NCBI RefSeq assembly: GCF_003416885.1
Contig: NZ_QVPD01000006.1
Location: 1 to 64,000, forward strand
DNA from: Cognatiluteimonas weifangensis
GTDB lineage: Bacteria; Pseudomonadota; Gammaproteobacteria; Xanthomonadales; Xanthomonadaceae
Reading direction: 5' to 3'
Length of the DNA stretch: 64,000 nt
Shown here: positions 18,479 through 27,206 of the stretch, one piece after another
How the letters are laid out: each line of letters begins with the position of its first letter
Position numbering within the stretch: position 1 is the first letter of the stretch
Position numbers and translations under genes: made by a program
The notes under the pieces: model-generated
The model's input: only the letters and a program-made list of their open reading frames with translations
What the model was told of the DNA's origin: nothing
The model's database searches: none

Positions 18479-19864
18479 GTGCGGCGGATGCAGATGAGCC
18501 GGAAACGACCGGGCGCCCACGCCGCCAGAGTGCTGCTGCCGCTGCTGCTGGCGCTGCTCGCCGGCGGTTGCGCGGTGTCGGAGGTCACGCGCGCACCGGC
18601 CCCGACGCGACAGGTGGCGCCGGCCTTCGCCGAGGCTGCGGCGCTGGCCGCCCCCCACGCCGGCCTCGACAGCCAGGCCCGGCAGGCCAATGCCGAACGC
18701 ATCGACCGCCTGCTCGCCGGACTCGACGACACGGTGCTGGCGCGCGAGGCCGCCGCGCTGCCGGCCGGCGATCCGCTGTACGCGTTCGCCGGCCGCGCGC
18801 TGCTGGACCGCGGCCTGCCGCTGCCGCGGGCGTTCGATCGCGGTGGCGCCTGGTCGTCCGCCACCGGCGCGCGGCCGCCCGCGGACCCCGACGGGTATCG
18901 CCCGCCGCTGCGGCTGGGCGTGCTGCTGCCGCTGTCGGGCAGTCTCTCGGCCGCGGCCGCGCCGGTACGCGACGGCCTGCTCGCCGGCTATTACGGCGAG
19001 CGCCGCCGGCGCCCGCAGATCACCTTCCACGACACTGCCGCCGGCGGGGCGATCGCCGCCTACGACCAGGCGCTCGCCGCCGGCGCCGACTACGTGCTCG
19101 GCCCGCTCGGCCGCGACCAGGTCGACGCCCTGTTCCGCAGTGGCCGGCTCAGCGTGCCGGTGCTGGCGCTCAACGCCGGCAGCGTGCCGCCGCCGCCGGG
19201 CAGCGCCAGCTTCGCGCTGGCGCCGGAGGACGACGGCATCGCCGCGGCCGAATACCTGCTCGCGCGCCACGCCTCGCGCGCGCTGGTGCTGGCCGACGCC
19301 GACGACGGCCTGCGCCGCGCGGCCGCCGCATTCCGCGCGCACTGGTCGGCGCGCGGCGGCCGCATCGTCGCCGAACTCGGCGTCGGCACCGAACCGGGCG
19401 ACCTGTCCGCGGCGCTGGCCACCGCGGCGCAATCCGGCGGCGGCATCGACGCCGTGTTCCTGGCGCTGAAGCCGGCGCACGCGCACGCGCTGGCGCCGCA
19501 GCTCGCGCGCGCCGGCCTCGGCGGCACGCTGCGGGTGGCCACTTCGCAGCTGGCCGCGGCCCATGCCGACCTCACCCGCGAGCATGCGCTCGACGGCATC
19601 GCCTTTCCCGGCGAAACCGGCGGCGTGCATGCGGCGGCCGGCCTGCCGAGCGCACGCGGCGGGGCGGCCAGGCTGTTCGCGTTCGGCCACGACGCCTGGT
19701 TGCTGACCGCCTACCTGGAACACCTGGCCACGGCCGCCGACGGCAAGGTCGCCGGCGCCACCGGCAGCTTGCGCCTGGACGGCTTCGGCAACGTCGTGCG
19801 CACGCCGACATGGTCCACCTTCCGCGGCGCGACCGTGGTGCCGCTGGGTGGTGCCGGCAACTGA
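18479..19864 (+). CDS. lpoA: LppC/LpoA-type penicillin-binding-protein activator lipoprotein
   Basis: LpoA-type lipoproteins sit in the outer membrane and activate PBP1A. The protein has a basic n-region, a hydrophobic core ([12 protein letters not shown]) and cysteine 31 in a lipobox-like AGGC. From about residue 140 a periplasmic-binding-protein-like domain begins with [29 protein letters not shown]. At 461 aa it is shorter than E. coli LpoA (678 aa); the N-terminal TPR-like domain is reduced. GTG 18479 was chosen because GGAG lies 6 nt upstream; in-frame ATGs at 18488 and 18494 are alternatives. TAGAAT at 18447-18452, inside a small palindrome, may be the -10. Order rsmI-lpoA-yraN is conserved in gammaproteobacteria. 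Confidence 0.88.
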   Translation: MRRMQMSRKRPGAHAARVLLPLLLALLAGGCAVSEVTRAPAPTRQVAPAFAEAAALAAPHAGLDSQARQANAERIDRLLAGLDDTVLAREAAALPAGDPLYAFAGRALLDRGLPLPRAFDRGGAWSSATGARPPADPDGYRPPLRLGVLLPLSGSLSAAAAPVRDGLLAGYYGERRRRPQITFHDTAAGGAIAAYDQALAAGADYVLGPLGRDQVDALFRSGRLSVPVLALNAGSVPPPPGSASFALAPEDDGIAAAEYLLARHASRALVLADADDGLRRAAAAFRAHWSARGGRIVAELGVGTEPGDLSAALATAAQSGGGIDAVFLALKPAHAHALAPQLARAGLGGTLRVATSQLAAAHADLTREHALDGIAFPGETGGVHAAAGLPSARGGAARLFAFGHDAWLLTAYLEHLATAADGKVAGATGSLRLDGFGNVVRTPTWSTFRGATVVPLGGAGN

Positions 19865-20246
19865 AGCCGGGGCGCTCGACCGGCGCGCCCGCGGCGCACA
19901 GGTCGAGGCCGCCGCACGCCGCCACCTGCTGGCGGCCGGGCTGCGCGAACTGGCCGCCAACGCGCGCTATCGCGGCGGCGAACTCGACCTGGTGATGCGC
20001 GAGGCCGACGGCACCGTGGTGTTCGTCGAGGTGCGCTACCGCAGCCACGCCGGCTTCGGCGGCGGCGCGATGTCGGTCGACGCACGCAAGCGCCGCAAGC
20101 TGGTACATGCCGCGCAACGTTTCCTCGCCGCGCACCGCGAACTGGCGCGCGCCGCGTGCCGCTTCGACGTGATCGAGGCCGACGGCGATCCCGCCGCGCC
20201 GCGGCTGACCTGGCTGCGCGATGCCTTCCGCGCCGACGACGTCTAG
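19848..20246 (+). CDS. yraN: YraN family protein (UPF0102, putative endonuclease fold)
   Basis: The 132-aa protein has the UPF0102 signature: [17 protein letters not shown], then [28 protein letters not shown]. This matches the restriction-endonuclease-like pattern E-x-D-(x)n-(F/V)VEV+R seen in Holliday-junction-resolvase-like folds; the biochemical role is unproven. The GTG start overlaps the lipoprotein gene by 17 nt, so the two are probably co-transcribed. Confidence 0.9.
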   Translation: MVPATEAGALDRRARGAQVEAAARRHLLAAGLRELAANARYRGGELDLVMREADGTVVFVEVRYRSHAGFGGGAMSVDARKRRKLVHAAQRFLAAHRELARAACRFDVIEADGDPAAPRLTWLRDAFRADDV

Positions 20247-20560
20247 GACGGGCACGGACGGGGGTCGCCATCTGCAAACGTCGGCACCGACGCCCCGCGG
20301 GTCCAATCGCTGGTGCCGCCTCGCGTTCCCGCGGGTGAAGCGGGCGGCAGGGTCGGGGTTTCGTTCCGCTGTCGCCGCGCTCGATGGCTCTTGAACTCGC
20401 CGGCCCCCACCACCGCGAGGACATCGTCCAGGCGTCGCTTTCCCGGCCCGGGCCCGGCCGGCGCCCGGGCCGGATGCTGCGCCGGCGGACCGCAACGCGC
20501 CCGCCGGCCCGCCGCGACGCGCGCGCCGTGGCAGCGCCGGACCCGCCCTACAATGTGCGC
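20247..20560. other. Non-coding stretch between yraN and the FAD-linked oxidase
   Basis: This stretch of 314 nt has no credible gene. It holds a strong hairpin, CCGGCCCGGGC with its exact complement GCCCGGGCCGG around a 9-nt loop (20443-20473). This could stop transcription leaving yraN, although no T-run follows. A -10 hexamer for the next gene is at its right end. Confidence 0.6.
20549..20554 (+). promoter_or_regulatory. -10 box for a possibly leaderless transcript
   Basis: TACAAT (five of six consensus bases) lies 6 nt upstream of the ATG at 20561, so transcription would begin at or within one base of the start codon. No Shine-Dalgarno sequence is present between them. A -35 is not obvious. 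Confidence 0.5.
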
Positions 20561-21958
20561 ATGGCCGATCTTCCGCAGGCGCTGGACCGCGAACTCGCCG
20601 CCCTGCTGGGCCCGGCGTGGCTGCGCGACGAGAGCGAGCGCCTGACCTACGCCTACGACAATTCGCGCCAGCTCGCGGTGCCCGACGCGGTCGCGCTGCC
20701 GGCCACGCGCGAGCAGGTCCTCGCGCTGGTGCGCGCCTGCCGCGCGCAGCGGGTGCCGATCGTCGCCCGCGGGCGCGGCACCAACACCACCGGCGCCACG
20801 GTGCCGGTCGCCGGCGGTGTGGTGGTGTCGTTCGAGCGCATGGACGCGATCCTCGCGATCCGCCCCGACGACCGCTGCGCCGTGGTCGAGCCGGGCGTGC
20901 TCAACGGCGACCTGCAGCGCGCGCTGCAGCCGCACGGCCTGTTCTGGCCGCCGGACCCGTCCAGCGCGGAGTTCTGCACCGTTGGCGGCAACCTCGCCTG
21001 CAACGCCGGCGGCCCGCACGCGGTCAAGTACGGTGCCAGCCGCGACAACATCCTCGCCCTGACCGCGGTCACCGGCGCTGGCGCGCTGATCCACTGCGGC
21101 AGCGCCACCACCAAGGGCGCGACCGGGTACGACCTGCAACGCCTGCTGGTCGGCAGCGAGGGCACGCTGGCGCTGATCGTGGAGGCGACGCTCAAGCTGA
21201 CGCCGTTGCCGCCCGAGCGCCGCGCCCTGCGCGCGCTGTATCGCGACGTCGCCGCCGCGGCCGCCGCGGTGGCGCGGCTGATGGCGCAGCCGGTGACGCC
21301 GGCGGCGCTGGAGTTCATGGATGGCGAGTGCGTGCGGCTGGCGCGCGAGCACATGCTGGCCAACGGCGGCGGCGCCGACCTGCCCGCTGCCGCCGGCGCG
21401 CTGCTGATGATCGAGGCCGACGGCGACGCCGAGACCCTGCCGCACGCGGTCGAGGCGCTGGCGTGCGCGGCCGAGGGCGAGGGCCTGCTGGCGCTCGACG
21501 ATGCCGCCGACGCGGCCGCGAGTGCCCGGCTGTGGGCCGCGCGCAAGGCGCTGTCGCCGGCGCTGCGCACCATCGCCGAGGGCAAGATCAACGAGGACGT
21601 GGTGGTGCCGGTGTCGCGGATCCCGGAGCTGGTCGCCGGGGTGCAGGCGCTGGCGCGCGCGTCCGCGCTGCCGATCGTGAGCTTCGGCCACGCCGGCAAC
21701 GGCAACCTGCACGTCAACATCCTGTACGACCCGGCCGACGCGGCGCAGACGCAACGCGCGCAGGCGGCGCTGCCGCAGTTGTTCGCACTGACGCTGGCGC
21801 TGGGCGGCACGCTCTCGGGCGAGCACGGCATCGGCCTGGCCAAGCGCGACTACATGCCGCAGGCGGTCACGCCGCCGACCCTGGCGCTGATGCGGCAGCT
21901 GAAGACGGCGTTCGACCCCGACGGCATCCTCAATCCGGGCAAGCTGCTGCCGCCGTGA
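20561..21958 (+). CDS. FAD-linked oxidase, GlcD / D-lactate dehydrogenase type
   Basis: This 465-aa protein has an N-terminal PCMH-type FAD-binding domain (VARGRGTNTTGATVPVAGGVVVS and PPDPSSAEFCTVGGNLACNAGGPHAVKYG, given here in pieces as landmarks: RGRGTNTTG, DPSSAEFCTVGGN) and a C-terminal oxidase domain ending SGEHGIGLAKRDYMPQ and PDGILNPGK. The family oxidises 2-hydroxy acids such as D-lactate or glycolate and passes electrons to quinone or cytochrome. The exact substrate cannot be read from sequence. The next gene starts on its stop codon (GTGA). Confidence 0.9.
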   Translation: MADLPQALDRELAALLGPAWLRDESERLTYAYDNSRQLAVPDAVALPATREQVLALVRACRAQRVPIVARGRGTNTTGATVPVAGGVVVSFERMDAILAIRPDDRCAVVEPGVLNGDLQRALQPHGLFWPPDPSSAEFCTVGGNLACNAGGPHAVKYGASRDNILALTAVTGAGALIHCGSATTKGATGYDLQRLLVGSEGTLALIVEATLKLTPLPPERRALRALYRDVAAAAAAVARLMAQPVTPAALEFMDGECVRLAREHMLANGGGADLPAAAGALLMIEADGDAETLPHAVEALACAAEGEGLLALDDAADAAASARLWAARKALSPALRTIAEGKINEDVVVPVSRIPELVAGVQALARASALPIVSFGHAGNGNLHVNILYDPADAAQTQRAQAALPQLFALTLALGGTLSGEHGIGLAKRDYMPQAVTPPTLALMRQLKTAFDPDGILNPGKLLPP

Positions 21959-22557
21959 GCGGCGCGCTCGACACCCTGCTGCGGCAGATCCGCGCCTGCC
22001 GCCTGTGCGCCGCACAGTTGCCGCTCGGCCCGCGGCCGGTGCTGCGCGCCAGCGCCGGCGCACGGCTGCTGATCGTCAGCCAGGCTCCGGGCGCGCGCGT
22101 GCACGCCTCCGGCATCCCGTGGGACGACGCCAGCGGCCGCCGCCTGCGCGAGTGGCTGCAGCTGGACGCCGCCACGTTCTACGACGAGCGCCGGGTGGCG
22201 ATCGTGCCGATGGGGTTCTGCTATCCGGGCCGGGCCGGTTCCGGCGACGCCCCGCCGCGCCCGGAATGCCGCGCCACCTGGCATCCGCGGTTGCTGCCCA
22301 TGCTGCGCAACGTCGAACTCACGCTGTCGATCGGCCAGTACGCGCAGGCGTACTGCCTCGGCGCGCGGCGCAAGGCCAGCCTCGGCGACACCGTGCGCGC
22401 CTGGCGCGACTACCTGCCCACGCAACTGCCGCTGCCACACCCGAGCCCGCGCAACGTCGGCTGGTTCAAGGCCAACCCGTGGTTCGACGCCGAGGTGCTG
22501 CCGGCGCTGCGCGCGCGGGTGCACGCCGTGCTCGCGCGGCCGCCGGACACCGACTGA
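21955..22557 (+). CDS. Uracil-DNA glycosylase family protein
   Basis: This 200-aa protein has an N-terminal CxxC (IRACRLCAAQLPLGPRPVL), then LIVSQAPGARVHASGIPWDDASGRRLREWL (landmarks SQAPG and GIPWDDASG), and LPHPSPRN near the C terminus. These correspond to motifs I and III of the UDG superfamily. The usual GExPG catalytic motif is altered to SQAPG, so active base excision is not assured. The GTG start overlaps the oxidase stop; the end is 3 nt from the convergent thiL. Confidence 0.85.
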   Translation: MSGALDTLLRQIRACRLCAAQLPLGPRPVLRASAGARLLIVSQAPGARVHASGIPWDDASGRRLREWLQLDAATFYDERRVAIVPMGFCYPGRAGSGDAPPRPECRATWHPRLLPMLRNVELTLSIGQYAQAYCLGARRKASLGDTVRAWRDYLPTQLPLPHPSPRNVGWFKANPWFDAEVLPALRARVHAVLARPPDTD

Positions 22558-22560
22558 GCC

Positions 22561-23532
22561 TCAGCCGGCGAAGTGGACATAGCCGGCAGCGGCCGGCCGC
22601 CAGGCCTCGCCGGCGGCGTCCAGCGCGCGCACGCCGGGGTCCGCGTCGATGCGGCCGATCCGGGTCATCGCAATGCCGGTCTGCCGCGCCAGCCGCGCGA
22701 TCGCCTCGCGGTGCGCGGGCGCGGCGGTGAAGCACAGCTCGTAATCGTCGCCGCCGCTGGCCTGCAGCGCCGCGCGTGCCGGCGCGGCGAATGCCGCCTG
22801 CAGCGCCGGCGAGGCGGGCAGCGCGGCAAGCGCGATCTGTGCGCCGACGCCACTGGCAGCGCAGACGTGGCCGAGGTCGGCGAGCAGCCCGTCGGACAGG
22901 TCGATGGCGGCATGGGCCAGGCCGGCCAGCGCCAGGCCGGCGGCGACCCGCGGCTGCGGCCGGTCCAGGCGCGCGCGCAGCGCCGGGTCGCACGCGCCGC
23001 CGGCGCGCCATTGCGCCAGCGCGGCGGCGGCATCGCCCAGCGTGCCGGTGACCCAGACATCGTCGCCGACGCGGGCGGCGTCGCGGCGCAGGGCGGCCGC
23101 CGGCGTGACCCAGCCGTGCGCGGTCACGCACACCGACAGCGGTCCGCGGGTGGTGTCGCCGCCGACCAGGGCGACGCGATGCTGCGCGGCCAGCGCCAGG
23201 AACCCGTCGAGGAAACCGTCCAGCCAGGCCGCATCCGCCTGCGGCAACGACAGCGACAAGGTGCACCACGCCGGCTGCGCGCCCATCGCCGCCAGGTCCG
23301 ACAGGTTCACCGCCAGCGCCTTCCAGCCGATGTCGGCGGGCCGGGTGTCGGCGGGGAAATGCACGCCGGCGTTGAGCGTGTCGGTGGCCACCGCGAGCAG
23401 CTTGGCCGGCGGCGGCCGCAGCAAGGCGGCGTCGTCGCCGATGCCCAGCAGCACATCGTCGCGCAACGGCGCACGCGCGCGGATGCGCGCGATCAGGTCG
23501 AATTCGCCGGCGGCGCCGTGGGCCGCGTTCAT
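22561..23532 (-). CDS. thiL: Thiamine-monophosphate kinase ThiL
   Basis: Phosphorylates thiamine monophosphate to the cofactor thiamine diphosphate. The 323-aa protein begins EFDLIARI and has GIGDDAALL, ATDTLNAGVHF, KALAVNLSDLAAMGA, GGDTTRG (Mg/ATP-binding aspartates) and AIDLSDGLLADLGH, with GDDYELCFT in the C-terminal domain, all typical of ThiL. It lies 115 nt downstream of nusB, an arrangement (ribH-nusB-thiL) common in proteobacteria. Confidence 0.97.
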   Translation of the reverse strand: MNAAHGAAGEFDLIARIRARAPLRDDVLLGIGDDAALLRPPPAKLLAVATDTLNAGVHFPADTRPADIGWKALAVNLSDLAAMGAQPAWCTLSLSLPQADAAWLDGFLDGFLALAAQHRVALVGGDTTRGPLSVCVTAHGWVTPAAALRRDAARVGDDVWVTGTLGDAAAALAQWRAGGACDPALRARLDRPQPRVAAGLALAGLAHAAIDLSDGLLADLGHVCAASGVGAQIALAALPASPALQAAFAAPARAALQASGGDDYELCFTAAPAHREAIARLARQTGIAMTRIGRIDADPGVRALDAAGEAWRPAAAGYVHFAG

Positions 23533-23647
23533 GCCGCCCTCCGTCGCGCCGCCGTGCGCGGGCAGCGGCCGGCGGCGCGCGCCTTGCGCAGGCCGCCGGG
23601 CGTGGTGGTCGGGGATCGCGGCGGCGTGCGCATGACCGGCGCGCTGG

Positions 23648-24127
23648 TCAGCGCCGCTGCGCCGCTTGCACTTCCGGCGCGCGCCAAGCCGCGGCGGCGT
23701 GGTCGAGCACGCCGTTGACGTAGGTGTGGCCGTGCTCGGAGCCGAACCGCTTGGCGGTGTCGATCGCCTCGTTGATCACCACCCGGTAGGGTACGTCGGG
23801 CCGGTGCAGCAACTCGTAGGCGCCGATCCGCAGCGCGGCGCGCTCGATCTGGTCGATCTGCCCGACTTCGCGGTCGACGAACTCGCGCAGTGCGGCGTCC
23901 AGGGCGCCGACGTGCTTGATGACGCCGCGCACCAGATCCTCGAAATACGCCAGGTCGGCGGCTTCGTGCGCCTGCTCGTGGGCGAACTGGGCGATGACGT
24001 GCGGCGCGCTGCCGCCGGACATCTGCCAGGCGTAGACCGCCTGCAGCGCGCGCCGACGCGCGCGCGAGCGCGCCACTGGGTCGACGCCGTCGCGGCGCGG
24101 GCCGCGGGCCGGAGTCCGGCCGCTCAC
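23648..24127 (-). CDS. nusB: Transcription antitermination factor NusB
   Basis: NusB pairs with NusE (S10) on boxA RNA for rRNA antitermination. The 159-aa protein has the all-helical NusB fold: [29 protein letters not shown], and the conserved end [36 protein letters not shown] (landmarks RIGAYELL and [11 protein letters not shown]). The GTG at 24127 overlaps the ribH stop (GTGA), giving an N terminus of about 18 residues before the fold. Confidence 0.97.
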   Translation of the reverse strand: MSGRTPARGPRRDGVDPVARSRARRRALQAVYAWQMSGGSAPHVIAQFAHEQAHEAADLAYFEDLVRGVIKHVGALDAALREFVDREVGQIDQIERAALRIGAYELLHRPDVPYRVVINEAIDTAKRFGSEHGHTYVNGVLDHAAAAWRAPEVQAAQRR

Positions 24128-24591
24128 GGCAACCGCTCCAGCAGTTGCGCCATCTCGATCGCCACCAGCGCCGCCTCCTCGCCCTTGTTGCCGTGGCTGC
24201 CGCCGGCGCGCTTCTGCGCATCGGCGTGGTCCTCGACCGCGAGCACGCCGTTGCAGACCGGCAACCGGAACTCCAGCGCCACCCGCATCAGCCCCTGCGC
24301 GCAGCCGTCGGCGACCTGTTCGTAGTGGCGGGTGTCGCCGCGTACCACGCAGCCCAGCGCGACCAGCGCGACGTGGTTGCCGGCGGCGGCGATGCGCGCG
24401 GCGGCCAGCGGCAGCTCCCAGGCGCCGGGCACGCGGATCACGTCGAGCGCGTCGGCGGCCACGCCGTGGTCGGCGAACGCCTTGCGCGCGCCGGCCACCA
24501 GCGCGTCGGTGATGCGCGGGTTCCAGCGGCTGGCGAGGATGGCGAAGCGCGCGCCGGTTGCGGCGTGCATGTCGCCTTCGTAGTGGGCCAT
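24124..24591 (-). CDS. ribH: 6,7-dimethyl-8-ribityllumazine synthase
   Basis: Condenses 5-amino-6-ribitylamino-uracil with 3,4-dihydroxy-2-butanone 4-phosphate, the step before riboflavin synthase. The 155-aa length fits. Visible are [42 protein letters not shown] and [15 protein letters not shown]. The ATG at 24591 is taken because homologues start there; no strong Shine-Dalgarno is present. It is separated from ribB upstream by a long repeat locus (24814-25420), so it may have its own promoter. Confidence 0.96.
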   Translation of the reverse strand: MAHYEGDMHAATGARFAILASRWNPRITDALVAGARKAFADHGVAADALDVIRVPGAWELPLAAARIAAAGNHVALVALGCVVRGDTRHYEQVADGCAQGLMRVALEFRLPVCNGVLAVEDHADAQKRAGGSHGNKGEEAALVAIEMAQLLERLP

Positions 24592-24813
24592 GGAAACGGA
24601 TGCCTGTCGGGGGGCGCAGTTTACCGTGTCCCAAGGGCCGGGCCTGGAGCCGAACCGTCGTCGGGCCATGGCTTTCGGGCACGGCCCCGTGAGATTGCGG
24701 CTTTCGGCGCCGGTATGAGGTCGTGAGCTACGGCCCTTGTGCCGGCAACTCCGCAGCATCTCCAGTTTGCATTTGGCTCTCCCCCTGGCCTCGGGAGATC
24801 GGCTTCGGACGGA

Positions 24814-24877
24814 GTCGCGGCCCGGCGGGCTGGGGGTGCTGCACCTTCCTGACGACGCCCTGTCATTGAAGTTGGGC
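24814..24877 (+). repeat. Module A, partial copy A2 (left arm and core only)
   Basis: The 26-bp left arm of module A (24814-24839, one mismatch) and a diverged core are present, but the right arm is missing. First of three A units in tandem; starts at 24814, 24927 and 25057 are 113 and 130 bp apart. Confidence 0.7.
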
Positions 24878-24926
24878 GCAGCTCATCTTTGGCCTGGTCT
24901 CGAGTCATGGCCGGGCCTCGGAAGGA

Positions 24927-24989
24927 GTCGCCGCCCGGCGGGCTGGGGGGTGCTGCGCCCTCCTGACGACCTCCTGTCTTTAAGGTCGG
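24927..24989 (+). repeat. Module A, partial copy A3
   Basis: Left arm (24927-24953, with one extra G) and the core CTCCTGACGACCTCCTGTC are intact; the right arm is again missing. Between A2, A3 and A4 the same spacer words recur (GTCGAGTCATGG / TCTCGAGTCATGG), showing true tandem duplication of an A-plus-spacer unit. Confidence 0.72.
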
Positions 24990-25056
24990 GGCGTTGGCTG
25001 TGCCTGGCCATGACGTCGAGTCATGGTCCGCGCTCGAGAGATCGGCTTCGGCAGGA

Positions 25057-25171
25057 GTCGCCGCCCGGCGGGCTGGGGGTGCTGCGCCCTCCTGACGACC
25101 TCCTGTCTTTAAGTCGGGTCGTGGACCATCCCTGGTCCACTCTCCGCACCCCCAGCCCGCCGGGCGGCGAC
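25057..25171 (+). repeat. Module A, full copy A4
   Basis: Complete 115-bp module: arms 25057-25082 and 25146-25171 are exact reverse complements. The inner hairpin here is GTGGACCA-TCCC-TGGTCCAC; compared with A1 a G-C pair has become an A-T pair on both sides. A 59-bp linker (25172-25230), very similar to the one after A1, leads to module B. Confidence 0.88.
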
Positions 25172-25230
25172 TAGCGAGCTTGCAGTCCGTCGCTTCGGGG
25201 TTTTTTTACAAGCGCCGGCTCACTTGCCCG

Positions 25231-25420
25231 GAAGCCGGTGGCCCGGCCTGTGCGGGACCGTCGGCGGCACGGATGCCGCCGAGGAGCCTACAGGGGCGAA
25301 GCGGTGCGTTTGCGAAGCACTGCTTCGCGCACCGCTGAGCGCCCGAAGGCTATGCCGCAGGGCCGGACCCGCGTAGCGGGGATTCACGGCGTGTCCCGCA
25401 CAGGCCGGGCCACCGGCTTC
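25231..25420 (+). repeat. Module B, copy B3, carrying an inserted hairpin module
   Basis: The two 28-bp arms (25231-25258 and 25393-25420) are exact reverse complements. The inner hairpin is kept with one mismatch. About 87 bp (25296-25382) replace ACGT of the conserved core and contain the hairpin GCGGTGCG-TTTG-CGAAGC-ACT-GCTTCG-CGCACCGC (25301-25335). The following GAGCGCCCG parallels GAACGCCCG in the array behind ftsZ. Located between ribB and ribH. Confidence 0.88.
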
Positions 25421-25485
25421 CCCCGCAAAACTTCCGCGGCTCGGAGATGGATTCGCGCGGGCTGGCGCGGGGCGCTGCGATCCGG

Positions 25486-26607
25486 TTACGGGGCTAGGTA
25501 CTCGACCACTTCCAGGCCGTAGCCGCCGAGGCCGATCTGACGCCGCGGCGTGCCCAGCACGCGCAGCTTGCCCAGGCCGAGGTCGGCCAGGATCTGGCTG
25601 CCGGCGCCGTTGCGACGCCATTCGACCAGCGCCCCGCCGCGCGGGGGCGCGGACTCCGGCTCCTCCTGCGGCGCGCGGATCCGCGCCAGCAGCAGTTCCG
25701 CCTGCTGCTCGGCGCTGCGCGCGGGTTCGCCCAGCAACACCAGCGCGCCGCGACCCTCGCGCGCGATCGCGGCCAGCACGTCGCCGATCGCCGGGCCGAA
25801 ATCGGCACGCCGCCAGTGCAGCGCGTCCGACAGCGGGTTGAGCGGGTGCACCCGCGCCAGGGTCGGCACCGCGGCGTCGATCTCGCCGCGCAGCAGCGCG
25901 AAGTGCAGCGCGCGGCTGAGGCGGTCGCGGTAGGTGTGCAGGCGGAACGGACCGTGGTCGGTGTCGATCTCGCGCACGTCCACGCGCTCGACAGTGTGCT
26001 CGGTGGCCAGGCGGTAGCGGATCAGGTCCTCGATCGAGCCGATCTTCAGGCCGTGCTCGCGCGCGAACGTCTCCAGTTGCGGGCGCCGCGCCATCGAGCC
26101 GTCGGGGTTGAGGATTTCCACCAGCACGCCCGCCGGCTCCAGCCCGGCGAGCAGCGCCAGGTCGCTGGCCGCCTCGGTGTGCCCGGCTCGGCTGAGCACG
26201 CCGCCCGGCTGCGCCTGCAGCGGGAAAATGTGCCCGGGTTGCGACAGGTCGGCGCCGCTGGCGTCCGGCCGCACCGCGGTCCGCACGGTGTGGGCGCGGT
26301 CGTAAGCGCTGATGCCGGTGGTGACGCCCTCGGCGGCCTCGATCGACACGGTAAAGTTGGTGCCGTGCGGCGAGGTGTTGTCGCGCACCATCGGCGGCAG
26401 CCCGAGCTGGCGGCAGCGCTCGCGCGTCAGCGACAGGCACACCAGGCCGCGCGCGTGGGTGACCATGAAGTTGATGTCCTGCGGCCGCACCAGTTCGGCG
26501 GCCATGATCAGGTCGCCCTCGTTCTCGCGGTCCTCGTCGTCGACCACCACGACCATGCGGCCGGCGCGGATTTCCTCCAGCAGTTCGGGGATGGGGGCGA
26601 AACTCAT
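25486..26607 (-). CDS. ribB: 3,4-dihydroxy-2-butanone-4-phosphate synthase with degenerate GTP cyclohydrolase II domain
   Basis: Residues about 1-200 form the DHBP synthase domain, which converts ribulose 5-phosphate to the four-carbon precursor of riboflavin. It has the Mg-binding acidic loop DDEDRENEGD (23-32), HARGLVC, GTNFTVSIEA, HIFPLQAQPGGVLSRAGHTEAA (landmark RAGHTEAA) and the end of the active site VLVEI. Residues about 205-373 resemble RibA, but the zinc-binding cysteines and the C-rich GTP cyclohydrolase II loop are absent. This is the RibB-X type seen in many proteobacteria, so a separate RibA is expected elsewhere. The start overlaps the ribE stop (ATGA). Confidence 0.95.
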   Translation of the reverse strand: MSFAPIPELLEEIRAGRMVVVVDDEDRENEGDLIMAAELVRPQDINFMVTHARGLVCLSLTRERCRQLGLPPMVRDNTSPHGTNFTVSIEAAEGVTTGISAYDRAHTVRTAVRPDASGADLSQPGHIFPLQAQPGGVLSRAGHTEAASDLALLAGLEPAGVLVEILNPDGSMARRPQLETFAREHGLKIGSIEDLIRYRLATEHTVERVDVREIDTDHGPFRLHTYRDRLSRALHFALLRGEIDAAVPTLARVHPLNPLSDALHWRRADFGPAIGDVLAAIAREGRGALVLLGEPARSAEQQAELLLARIRAPQEEPESAPPRGGALVEWRRNGAGSQILADLGLGKLRVLGTPRRQIGLGGYGLEVVEYLAP

Positions 26608-27206
26608 GGGGTCTCCGGGGTCGTCAGCAGTCGCTCGACGTAGCGCGCGACCAGGTCCACTTCCAGGTTCACCGCCGCACCGACGGCGGTATCGGCGAAG
26701 GCGGTATGCGCCAGCGTGTGCGGCACCAGCGCGATCTCGAAGGCGTCGGCATCCACGGCGTTGACGGTCAGGCTGACGCCGTCGACGCAGATCGAGCCTT
26801 TTTTCGCGATGTAGCGCCGCAGCGGCGCCGGCGCGGCGATGCGCCAGCGTTGCGCGCGTGCGTCCGCGGCGATGGCCAGCACCGTGCCGACGCCATCAAC
26901 GTGGCCGCTGACCAGGTGCCCGCCGAGGCGGGCGTCGGCGCGCAGCGCGCGCTCCAGGTTGAGCGCGGTACCCGGCGGCAGCGCGCCGAGCGTGGTCAGC
27001 GCCAGGGTTTCGGTGGAGACGTCGGCCTGGAAACCGGCGGCGTCGAAGGCGACCACGGTCAGGCACACGCCGTTGACCGCGATGCTGTCGCCCGGTTGCA
27101 CGTCGGTCAGCGCCAGACTGCCGGCGTCGATCCGCAGCCGCGCATCGCCGCCGCGCGGCTCGCGCGCGGCCAGGTGGCCGATTCCTTCGATGAGTCCGGT
27201 GAACAT
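26604..27206 (-). CDS. ribE: Riboflavin synthase (alpha chain)
   Basis: Dismutates two lumazines to riboflavin. The 200-aa protein starts MFTGLIEGIG, as nearly all members do. It has two internally repeated lumazine-binding domains: DSIAVNGVCLTV in the first, KGSICVDGVSLTVN in the second, and HLVSGHVDG between. The ATG at 27206 is fixed by the MFTG N terminus. The FMN riboswitch at 27297-27448 lies 90 nt upstream. Confidence 0.97.
   Translation of the reverse strand: MFTGLIEGIGHLAAREPRGGDARLRIDAGSLALTDVQPGDSIAVNGVCLTVVAFDAAGFQADVSTETLALTTLGALPPGTALNLERALRADARLGGHLVSGHVDGVGTVLAIAADARAQRWRIAAPAPLRRYIAKKGSICVDGVSLTVNAVDADAFEIALVPHTLAHTAFADTAVGAAVNLEVDLVARYVERLLTTPETP

Noticed and set aside
24814..25171. 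Regularly spaced repeats considered as a CRISPR array
   Set aside because: Only three units, too long (about 60-115 bp), with related rather than unique spacers, and no cas genes nearby.
24737..25174. A 145-codon plus-strand ORF with repeated PPGGLGVLRPPDDLLSL
   Set aside because: It is the in-frame translation of tandem module A copies, not a protein repeat family.
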